A DNA stretch of 8,426 nucleotides. It comes from SIAJ01 sp036266155 (lineage in GTDB: Bacteria > Planctomycetota > Planctomycetia > Gemmatales > Gemmataceae). Under the pieces are notes generated by a model that had not been told where the DNA came from, ran no database searches, and saw nothing but the letters and a program-made list of their open reading frames with translations. The position numbers were made by a program, and so were the translations under genes. The stretch lies in the NCBI GenBank assembly GCA_036266155.1, contig DATANR010000116.1:1-8426 (forward strand). The letters run 5' to 3'. Below are positions 1 to 5,854 of the stretch, piece by piece (position 1 is the stretch's first letter; the number at the start of each line of letters is the position of its first letter).

Positions 1-42
1 TTCGACGTCATTATCGGGCCGCTGACGCGGCTCCGCTCGCCA
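1..42. repeat. REP-like repeat, single arm at window edge
   Basis: These 42 bases are the exact reverse complement of 681-722. The part from 10 to 43 is also a direct copy of 726-759. It is one arm of the hairpin element found at 681-758. The copy starts at the first base of the window, so its other arm, if present, lies outside. It sits just downstream of the stop codon of the 85-residue gene, the same position relative to a gene end that the full hairpin has. This is a typical setting for extragenic palindromic repeats. The identity is seen directly; the REP/REPIN label is inference. Confidence 0.8.
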
Positions 43-53
43 ATCACTTCGCT

Positions 54-311
54 TCAAACACTCGCCGCAGACAGCTTCGCCAGTCGACGTCTCAGGTTAG
101 CAACCGAAATCGTCACGGCCCGATCATCGCCGACGAAGTCGAAGTGGATTTGGGCTCCATCTATCGTGATGCCAAGGCCCGGCGGACCATCGGGGACGCC
201 GAGAAGCTCGCGCAGTGATTCTTGTGTCAATGAATAGAATCGCCCGCCGAGGCGAAGTTGCACGCAGTTGCCCTTGTCGGAAATTAGTGCGGACGGTGCA
301 GAACGACTCAT
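54..311 (-). CDS. small conserved-looking hypothetical protein, 85 aa
   Basis: This encodes an 85-residue soluble protein with no signal peptide or membrane segment. The central part (about residues 17-51) carries the pattern VQLRLGGRFYSLTQESLREL followed by a glycine/proline-rich turn (GVPDGPPGLGI) and a short beta-rich stretch (ITIDGAQIHFDF). A basic helix (NLRRRLAKL) closes the protein. I recall similar short unnamed proteins in planctomycetes but cannot name a family or function. The ATG at 309-311 is preferred over the in-frame TTG at 315-317, because AGGAGG (321-326) lies 9 nt from the ATG but only 3 nt from the TTG. It is 30 nt downstream of the 101-residue gene and probably co-transcribed with it. 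Confidence 0.7.
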   Translation of the reverse strand: MSRSAPSALISDKGNCVQLRLGGRFYSLTQESLRELLGVPDGPPGLGITIDGAQIHFDFVGDDRAVTISVANLRRRLAKLSAASV

Positions 312-320
312 GTTCAATCG

Positions 321-326
321 CCTCCT
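321..326 (-). promoter_or_regulatory. ribosome binding site AGGAGG
   Basis: This is a perfect AGGAGG on the minus strand, 9 nt before the ATG at 309-311. It is the strongest Shine-Dalgarno sequence in the window. It decides the start of the 85-residue gene against the nearer TTG at 315-317. It lies in the 30-nt gap behind the stop of the 101-residue gene, so the downstream gene can be translated independently from a shared transcript. Confidence 0.75.
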
Positions 327-341
327 GATCGCTCACCAGGA

Positions 342-647
342 TTATACCCGACGGCCCTCGTACTGAATGATCCAGATTTCTTCTTGGTCGAATTCATCCT
401 TCAATCGCGCCTTCTCGGCGGACCAGAAGCCCAGATCGCGGCGTGAGTGGCCGATCTCGTAGACCCAATGCTCGTCGGTGTAAAGCTGTCCCGATGCGCC
501 AAGCCAGGCGCCTTCGGCCTGTCCTTTGCGTGTCCATCCGCCAAATCGACCGATCATGCGCGCGTGAAATGCTCGATATGCCCGGCGAGCATACGGGCGA
601 CCAAATTTATCGCGCTTTGGTAACAGAACCTGGGTGATGAACGGCAT
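342..647 (-). CDS. small hypothetical protein, 101 aa, RFGG motif
   Basis: This encodes a 101-residue soluble protein starting MPFITQVLLPKRDKFGRPY. Visible landmarks are RFGGWT (about 34-39), an aromatic stretch ending in VYEIG (about 62-66), and a C-terminal segment FDQEEIWIIQYE (about 86-97). The order (beta strand with LLP, helix, FGG-x-T, strand, helix, QEE followed by a hydrophobic strand) matches a widespread unnamed family of about 100-residue alpha/beta proteins that I recall from other bacteria. No function is assigned. The frame stays open upstream to 1109, but that part is hairpin repeat and antisense of the heme protein gene, so the ATG at 645-647 is taken as the start. No clear Shine-Dalgarno is seen. 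It is the first gene of a probable two-gene unit with the 85-residue gene. Confidence 0.7.
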   Translation of the reverse strand: MPFITQVLLPKRDKFGRPYARRAYRAFHARMIGRFGGWTRKGQAEGAWLGASGQLYTDEHWVYEIGHSRRDLGFWSAEKARLKDEFDQEEIWIIQYEGRRV

Positions 648-680
648 TCTTTGCAGCGAGTGATTGGGGTTATTGGGCAA

Positions 681-758
681 TGGCGAGCGGAGCCGCGTCA
701 GCGGCCCGATAATGACGTCGAAAATATTATCGGGCCGCTGACGCGGCTCCGCTCGCCA
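681..758. repeat. REPIN-like perfect hairpin, 33-bp arms
   Basis: Arm 681-713 and arm 726-758 are exact reverse complements over 33 bases, separated by a 12-base spacer (714-725, GACGTCGAAAAT). One arm plus spacer (681-722) is repeated inverted at 1-42, so this is a repeated element and not a one-off palindrome. It begins 5 bp after the stop codon of the 1192-residue gene (764-766) and ends about 33 bp before the next gene's start. RNA from either strand would fold into a very stable stem. No U-tract follows on the minus-strand transcript, so it is not a canonical intrinsic terminator. It may still stabilise or separate transcripts. Confidence 0.88.
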
Positions 759-763
759 AACGC

Positions 764-3700
764 TCACTTCCCCGCCTTCAACTCCTGTTCGCTCGTCAAT
801 GCAAAATACAGCCCGTGTGGGTCGTTGCCGTTGACGATCTTGATCAGGATTGAGTTCGCACCCTTCTTCAACTTCACCGCAAACTTGTTCCGGCCCGGCT
901 CGGCCGCGAAGTGGTCGCGGTTTTCGAAGACCTTTTCGCCATTCACGAAAACCTTCACGCCGTCGTCGTTGCCCATCAGGATTTGGCCGTCCTGATCCGC
1001 GGGCGACTCGATCACCTTGTACAAGTACGACGCGCTCATCGGCGATTTGGCGCCGTAGTGGGCCATCAGGTCGAGGTAACCGGTGCCGCCTGTGCGGACG
1101 ACGCCCCATTCGACCTGCCCATCGCGGCCCTTGAGCTTCCGGGTCAGGTCGACAGCCGGCAGTTTCTCAAGGCCGAGGTCCGTGTCGAGCGCCGAATCGC
1201 TGGCGTCGTTGGCAAACGGGCCGAGGATGTGCCACGAGTCTGGCGTCAGCGACGCGGTCTTGAGCGTGAGCATGTATTCGACCAGGTCGATCAACTCGTC
1301 TTCGGTCAGGGCAGCGACGAGGTTGTCCGGCATGATCGAGACGAGGCTCTTCTGCTTCGGCCCGTCGACGTCTTTCAGGGCGAACGTGTAGTCCTTGCCG
1401 TTGGCGTCGCGCAAGGTCAGGCTCGTTTCGGTCTCGGCGACGAGCAGGCCGGTGACGGTTTTGCCGTCGGTCGTGTTGACCTTCCATTGCACGTACTGGT
1501 CGGCGATCGCTTTCGAGGGGAAGAGGATCGACTCGAACAGGTTCTCCTTGCTCGCCTTCTTGCCGATCATCGACTGATCGGGCCCGATGTTGCCGCCGAC
1601 GCCGCGAACCATGTGGCAACGCAAGCACTGGGCTTCGCCCTTGAGACTTGTCGCGAGCACCTTTTCGCCGCGAGCGGCGTTGCCGGTGCGTTGGGCCAAC
1701 ACGGCAGGGCTCGGCAATTTCTTTGGGTCGAGCTTGCCGGGGGCGGGGAAGAGGAGCATCGCCTTATTGCGTTCGCCCTGGAAGGGGCTGTTGCGCAACA
1801 GCCGGCCGGCGTCGGCGACGAGCGTGTCCGGCATCTCGTTCTTTTCCTTCAGTTGCAGGAGCAGCGCCGTTCCTTGCCGCGAGCCGACGAGGGCGATCAG
1901 CGCCGAGGTTCGCAGCTCGGCCGAGGTCTTCGCGTCGGTGACGAGCTTGTGCAACAGGTCGAGCGATTCCTTACCGCCGGAGTTCACGCCGGTGCCGGCC
2001 ACGTATTCGCCCATCGCGGTGACGGCCGCGGGACCGACCACGGGATCGGAGACCAGTTCTTCCAGCTTGTGGAAATACTTGACGTGGTGCAGCTTGCCGA
2101 TGACTTGCACGGCCAGGATGCGCGTTTCACGAGCCGACGCCTTGTTGCCGGCGATCTCCTCCGCGTCGCTGGCAATGCCGCAGTCCGGGGCCGCGAGGCC
2201 GATCTGCAGGCCCAGGTCGACGGTGGTCTTGCTCTTGAGCAGCCCGCTCACGGCGCCATACAGCTCTTCCGACTTGTTCAGGTCCTTCCACTTCGTCGGC
2301 AGATACGTCTTCAAGTTGTCGATAGCCCGCGTCTTGATTTCGGCCGGCACTTCGCGGCCGAGCAGGGCGAGCAGCGTCTTGCCAGCCGCCGGGTCGTCGT
2401 TGACCGCGAGGATGTCGACGATGCGGCCCTTCTGAGCCGGCGTCAGCTTCGGGTCTTCGAGCAACTTGCCGAGCCGCGGCAACACCGACGGCGGCCGCAG
2501 TTCCCAGACGAGGTCGGCAACCTTGTCGTTCCACTCGGGGAAGTGCTTGTCGAAGTCGGCGAGGATGGCCTTGCGCCGGTCCGGATCGGTCCCGCAAGCG
2601 ATGTTCAGGGCGGCACCGTAGAAGATGTCTTGGCCGTCGTACTTCTTGGCGAGGGTGTAGAAAAGTACTCGACCTTTCTCGACGTCGAGGCGCGGTACTA
2701 GCAGGGCAAACTCGCGGTACACGGCGGTACTTGCGTTCGGCTCTTTCTCTTCCGCTGCGAGTTCGCCTTCTACCCCAATCGACCAGTCGCGGGGATCGTC
2801 TCTGAAGGGCATTCGTCGGATGAAGTACGCTCGGACATTCACATCCTTTTCGAGCTTCTCACCGACCTGCTCGAACTTCTTTAAGACGTCTTCCGGCACC
2901 AATTCACGGATCTTGTCGTTGACACCTAGCAGGTAGTTCGCCCGCGCAACGAGGACTGGATCACCCGAGGCGAACCCCATCAAAGCAGTTACATCGCGGT
3001 CGTCTTTCTTCATTGACCGCATGTGATCGATGGCCATCCACCGTGTCGCTTGATTCGGCGAGCCTAGAGTGGCGAGGACGTTTTGCTTGTTATCTAACTT
3101 CACTTCCGGCACCTTGTGCCCCCTGTGCCCCTTCGGCGTGACGCGGTAGATGCGGCCGCGGGTCCAGTCGCCCATGCCGTGGCCGCCGACGCCGGGGTCA
3201 TACCAGTCGGCCAGCATCACGCTACCGTCCGGGGCCACACAGACGTCGCTCAGGCGGAACCACGAGTCGGTGCTGGTGATCAGGTTCTCTTTGTCGAGTT
3301 CGTAGCCGGCCCCCTTCGGCTTGATGTGGAAGCAGCGGAACTCACGCGGGCCGGCGTCCGTGTGCAGGAGTTGGCCGCGATACTTTTCGGGCAGCAGCGT
3401 CCCTTCGTAGAAGCAGATGCCGGTCGGGCTGCCGAAGCCGGTCCGCAGCGTTTTGTGGACGATGCCCGGCTGCTCCTCGTGCCAGTGCGTCTGGCCAGGC
3501 CCCCGTGGATAGTAGCCGTAGTTGCCGCCCGGCATCACGTAGCAGATGCGCGTCTGCTGGTTGCCATCGTCGTCGTTGTCGCTCAGCCAGATTTCACCGA
3601 ACGAGTTGACGCAGCACTCGTAATTGTTGCGGAAATTGTGCGCGAGCAGTTCGAGATTGGTGCCGTCCATGTCGCAGCGCCACACGGTGCCGGCCTGGCA

Positions 3701-4342
3701 GTCCTTGTCGCTCTTGTAATACTTGCGGCCCTTGCCATCGGAGGATTGCAGCCCGTTCACGCCGGTGTCGCCGACCGTGAAGTAGAGCTTGCCATCGGGC
3801 CCGATGTTGATGCCGTGGACGCCGTGATCGTGATCGAAGCCGCCGAAGCCGGTCAGGAATTTCTTCGGCGGCCCGTCGGCCTTGCCGTCGCCATCCTTGT
3901 CTTCGAACACGAGGATGTCCGGCGACTGGCAGACGAAGACCTTGTACGAGAACGCCCCCTTCTTGTCGGGATTCGGCGACGCGGCGACGCAGATGCCGAT
4001 CGGCCCATAGAGTTCCGGGCCCTGGTAGAACGTGATCGCCTCATCCGCTTTGCCGTCGCCGTCCTTGTCGACGAGGATCTGGATGCGATCCCCCGCGGGC
4101 CGATTGAGCGGCTTCTTGAACATCTTGTTGCGATAGTTCACCGCCTCGGTGACCCAGACGCGGCCGAGATGGTCGACGTCCATGCTGGTCGGATTGATGA
4201 CCATCGGCTCGGCGGCGAACAGTTCGACCTGCAGTCCGTCGGCGACCGTCATCGATTTGACGGTGTCTTCGGGGGATTTTTGGGAGAAGGCGGCGGGCGC
4301 TACGCCGCAAGCGGCGAGGACGATGAGGAACCGACGGGGCAT
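764..4342 (-). CDS. PVC-type heme/propeller 'membrane-bound dehydrogenase', 1192 aa
   Basis: This is a large exported multidomain protein. Residues 1-20 form a signal peptide with probable cleavage near AAFS-QK. Residues about 30-405 resemble the Pirellula/Verrucomicrobium putative membrane-bound dehydrogenase domain (TIGR02604 type), a beta-propeller related to soluble sugar dehydrogenases. It has calcium-loop-like DKDGDGKAD (92-100 and a second copy at 148-156), DNDDDG (255-260) and PGGNYGY (271-277). Residues about 415-880 are helical and HEAT-like. Residues about 885-1028 are the PVC-type cytochrome c domain: heme-binding CLRCH at 906-910 and probable distal ligand M1004 in IMPDN. Residues about 1033-1188 form a C-terminal beta-sandwich of PA14/jelly-roll style, with WHILGPF and GNDDGVKVFVNG. 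The start has GGAG 9 nt upstream. The role is inferred as extracytoplasmic electron transfer or carbohydrate oxidation/binding; the substrate is unknown. Codon use is relaxed in residues about 411-565. Confidence 0.9.
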   Translation of the reverse strand: MPRRFLIVLAACGVAPAAFSQKSPEDTVKSMTVADGLQVELFAAEPMVINPTSMDVDHLGRVWVTEAVNYRNKMFKKPLNRPAGDRIQILVDKDGDGKADEAITFYQGPELYGPIGICVAASPNPDKKGAFSYKVFVCQSPDILVFEDKDGDGKADGPPKKFLTGFGGFDHDHGVHGINIGPDGKLYFTVGDTGVNGLQSSDGKGRKYYKSDKDCQAGTVWRCDMDGTNLELLAHNFRNNYECCVNSFGEIWLSDNDDDGNQQTRICYVMPGGNYGYYPRGPGQTHWHEEQPGIVHKTLRTGFGSPTGICFYEGTLLPEKYRGQLLHTDAGPREFRCFHIKPKGAGYELDKENLITSTDSWFRLSDVCVAPDGSVMLADWYDPGVGGHGMGDWTRGRIYRVTPKGHRGHKVPEVKLDNKQNVLATLGSPNQATRWMAIDHMRSMKKDDRDVTALMGFASGDPVLVARANYLLGVNDKIRELVPEDVLKKFEQVGEKLEKDVNVRAYFIRRMPFRDDPRDWSIGVEGELAAEEKEPNASTAVYREFALLVPRLDVEKGRVLFYTLAKKYDGQDIFYGAALNIACGTDPDRRKAILADFDKHFPEWNDKVADLVWELRPPSVLPRLGKLLEDPKLTPAQKGRIVDILAVNDDPAAGKTLLALLGREVPAEIKTRAIDNLKTYLPTKWKDLNKSEELYGAVSGLLKSKTTVDLGLQIGLAAPDCGIASDAEEIAGNKASARETRILAVQVIGKLHHVKYFHKLEELVSDPVVGPAAVTAMGEYVAGTGVNSGGKESLDLLHKLVTDAKTSAELRTSALIALVGSRQGTALLLQLKEKNEMPDTLVADAGRLLRNSPFQGERNKAMLLFPAPGKLDPKKLPSPAVLAQRTGNAARGEKVLATSLKGEAQCLRCHMVRGVGGNIGPDQSMIGKKASKENLFESILFPSKAIADQYVQWKVNTTDGKTVTGLLVAETETSLTLRDANGKDYTFALKDVDGPKQKSLVSIMPDNLVAALTEDELIDLVEYMLTLKTASLTPDSWHILGPFANDASDSALDTDLGLEKLPAVDLTRKLKGRDGQVEWGVVRTGGTGYLDLMAHYGAKSPMSASYLYKVIESPADQDGQILMGNDDGVKVFVNGEKVFENRDHFAAEPGRNKFAVKLKKGANSILIKIVNGNDPHGLYFALTSEQELKAGK

Positions 4343-4402
4343 GGGGAGACGCTCCGGAAGGATGAGCGAGGGGGCGGGGTGGGGGAAAGTGTACCCGAGG
4401 GG

Positions 4403-4723
4403 CTAAACGCCGAACAGCGGGCTTTCTTCGAGAGGGGTGATGTCGGTCAGGAAGACGATGGGGACGCGGTCGTGGACACCGTAGTGACACGCCAAATTCC
4501 AGTGCAACCCGCGATATTCGGTGAGCTTCGCATCGGGCCTATGGCGAATGGGATCACCCCATTTGCGCGGCACATTGACGAGCCGCCAAGAGATTTCTTT
4601 GATCGCCTTTGCAGCCTGTGGAAACAAACCCTGAGGCTTTGCCGCAATGAGCAATTGCTGAATCCGCTCAAGAATCGCCTGCGACGGCTGAAACTCGAAA
4701 GGCGGTGACGGATCGGGGATCAT
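4403..4723 (-). CDS. small protein, possibly RelE/ParE-like, 106 aa
   Basis: This encodes a 106-residue soluble protein. Residues about 14-54 look like two helices. They are followed by PRKWGDPI (52-59), then alternating strand-like segments KLTEYRGLHWNLACHYGV (66-83) and RVPIVFLTDITPL (86-98). The helix-helix, P-x-x-x-G-x-P, then beta-hairpin order is the pattern of RelE/ParE-type proteins, in which a 'Y-R' strand is followed by a hydrophobic strand. I cannot identify catalytic residues with confidence. Its ATG overlaps the stop of the upstream coiled-coil gene as ATGA (4720-4723), indicating translational coupling. It ends 60 bp before the start of the 1192-residue gene. It could equally be an unnamed planctomycete protein without toxin activity. 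Confidence 0.65.
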   Translation of the reverse strand: MIPDPSPPFEFQPSQAILERIQQLLIAAKPQGLFPQAAKAIKEISWRLVNVPRKWGDPIRHRPDAKLTEYRGLHWNLACHYGVHDRVPIVFLTDITPLEESPLFGV

Positions 4724-4953
4724 GGTTCCCTCGTCAGCGGATCAATGCCGAGACTTTGAAGGAACTTTAGCCCGGAGCCGGGAACATGGTTGCGCATCAT
4801 CTCCATGTACTCCTCGTCGCTCGTCTCCTTTGGCGCCGGAACCCTGGCGCACAAAATGTCCCGCAATTCCTTCCGCTCACGCCGCAGGTCGGCGACATCT
4901 TCCTCCAACTCCGCGATTCGGCGGCGCAGCTCGTCTTCAACAGTGAGTGTCAT
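4720..4953 (-). CDS. small acidic coiled-coil protein, 77 aa
   Basis: This encodes a 77-residue protein, net acidic by count (about 18 D/E against 13 K/R). Residues about 3-34 form an uninterrupted charged heptad-like helix (VEDELRRRIAELEEDVADLR), probably a dimerising coiled coil. After a VPAP hinge, the C-terminal half (TSDEEYMEMM, then GSGLKFLQSLGIDPL) looks partly disordered. The ATG at 4951-4953 has GGAG (4961-4964) 7 nt upstream and a sigma70-like promoter 24-52 nt upstream. The stop overlaps the next gene's start by ATGA. Position and shape fit an antitoxin or a binding partner of the 106-residue protein. No DNA-binding motif is recognised, so this is inference. Confidence 0.65.
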   Translation of the reverse strand: MTLTVEDELRRRIAELEEDVADLRRERKELRDILCARVPAPKETSDEEYMEMMRNHVPGSGLKFLQSLGIDPLTREP

Positions 4954-4976
4954 GTCAGTTCTCCAGATTCACCCGT

Positions 4977-5005
4977 ATCATATCGCAGCGCCGCAAACAC
5001 CTCAA
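4977..5005 (-). promoter_or_regulatory. sigma70-type promoter for the two-gene unit
   Basis: On the minus strand, TTGAGG (5000-5005) is followed by a 17-nt spacer and TATGAT (4977-4982). These match the consensus boxes at 4 of 6 and 5 of 6 positions with optimal spacing. A start a few bases downstream would leave a short leader containing the GGAG at 4961-4964. It lies in the 64-bp gap behind the STN-domain gene, so the coiled-coil/106-residue pair can be expressed on its own. Confidence 0.5.
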
Positions 5006-5017
5006 CTTGGCGATTAG

Positions 5018-5692
5018 TCATTTGCCAAGAGCCATCTCCTTCGCCCGTTCACGCGTCGTCACGTACAGCGCATTGCCCCGTTTCACCATCGCCAGCTCCG
5101 CCATGTCGGCGAGCAGTTCGACGGCGTGGTCGAGCGGCACGTTCACCAGCTTCGCGGTCACGAGCACGTCGCCGCGCTCGGCCAGGTAGGGGGCGAGCAG
5201 GATCGTCCGGTCGAACTTGTCGGCCAGTTCCTCCACGATTTTGCGGATCGGCGTCTCGGTGAAGGTCATGCGCACCAGCGGCAGCGCATCGCGAACGGCG
5301 GCTTCCGCGTCGTCGCCCGTCTCACCCAGTTCCGCCCGCCGGGCCGCCCGCGTCGTGATGACCAGATGCGTGTCTTTGACCAGATAACAGCCGTCGACCT
5401 GCTTCAAGATTGCCGCGAGCACTGTGGCGACCTTCACGTCCGTGAGCTTGTCGAGCTTCACCATCGCGGCCCGGACATCTTCGACGCCCGCGGCCTTGAA
5501 GGCCTGCGTGTCGAGAATGATCTTGCCCGTCAGCCCGTGCTGCTCCGCCAGCTCGGTCAGCACGAGATCGAGGGCCGCGTCGATCGGCTCCTTGAGCGTG
5601 ACCGTCTTGTTCAACTTGGTAATGAGTTCCGGCGGCCCGGAAGCGAAGACAGGGGCGGTCGCCAGGAGCAGGAGGCAGAGCGGACGGATCAT
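5018..5692 (-). CDS. exported protein with two STN-like modules, 224 aa
   Basis: This encodes a small periplasmic-type protein. Residues 1-17 are a signal peptide (MIRPLCLLLLATAPVFA) with probable cleavage after VFA. The mature part holds two copies of a beta-alpha-beta module like the secretin/TonB short N-terminal (STN) domain. The first spans about 29-114 (VTLKEPIDAALDLVLTELAE to THLVITTR). The second spans about 138-213 (VRMTFTETPIRKIVEELADK to NALYVTTR). Both end in the same strand-turn form (L-V/Y-V-I/T-T-T-R), pointing to internal duplication. No secretin pore domain follows, so it is not a secretin; a binding or adaptor role at the envelope is inferred. No clear Shine-Dalgarno precedes the ATG at 5690-5692. 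It is divergent from the OPT transporter gene, but no functional link is evident. Confidence 0.75.
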   Translation of the reverse strand: MIRPLCLLLLATAPVFASGPPELITKLNKTVTLKEPIDAALDLVLTELAEQHGLTGKIILDTQAFKAAGVEDVRAAMVKLDKLTDVKVATVLAAILKQVDGCYLVKDTHLVITTRAARRAELGETGDDAEAAVRDALPLVRMTFTETPIRKIVEELADKFDRTILLAPYLAERGDVLVTAKLVNVPLDHAVELLADMAELAMVKRGNALYVTTRERAKEMALGK

Positions 5693-5718
5693 GTTGTGGG
5701 TCTCGGGAGTGTCCCTCC

Positions 5719-5747
5719 CTTATAGCGGATCGGCGGCGAGCGGTCGA
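5719..5747 (-). promoter_or_regulatory. candidate sigma70-type promoter for the STN-domain gene
   Basis: On the minus strand, TCGACC (5742-5747) and TATAAG (5719-5724) are separated by 17 nt. They match the consensus at 4 of 6 and 5 of 6 positions. The -10 box lies about 26 nt before the ATG at 5690-5692, so the leader would be short, consistent with the absent Shine-Dalgarno. I see no equally good promoter for the plus-strand transporter in the rest of this 162-bp intergenic region. The best there is TTGCAA at 5776-5781, which lacks a convincing -10 partner. Confidence 0.4.
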
Positions 5748-5854
5748 GAGACGGAAGTTTTTCGCGGGTACACCCTTGCAATCTGCTCGCCGGTTCGCGA
5801 AGCTAGGCCCGAAGAACCTCGTCCGTCCCTTCCTCTCCCGGAAGACCCGTCCCG

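Noticed and set aside
681..758. Calling the hairpin a canonical intrinsic terminator
   Set aside because: There is no T-tract after the stem on either side, and the arm recurs at 1-42 as a repeat, so a REPIN-like element fits better.
648..1109. Upstream extension of the 101-residue gene to an ATG at 1109
   Set aside because: The added part translates the hairpin repeat and the antisense of the heme protein's C-terminus. The recognisable protein starts at MPFITQVLLP.
911..2701. 596-residue open frame on the plus strand
   Set aside because: It lies wholly antisense to the well-supported heme/propeller gene. Its translation is V/D/R/Q-rich low-information sequence, as expected for the complement of a GC-rich coding frame, with no domain.
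4302..4315. Small perfect palindrome CGCCGC-AA-GCGGCG in the signal-peptide coding region
   Set aside because: It has only a two-base loop, lies inside coding sequence and is likely by chance in GC-rich DNA.
3116..4708. 530-residue open frame on the plus strand
   Set aside because: It is antisense to the propeller domain and the 106-residue gene, shows V/A/D/R-rich shadow composition and has no recognisable motif.
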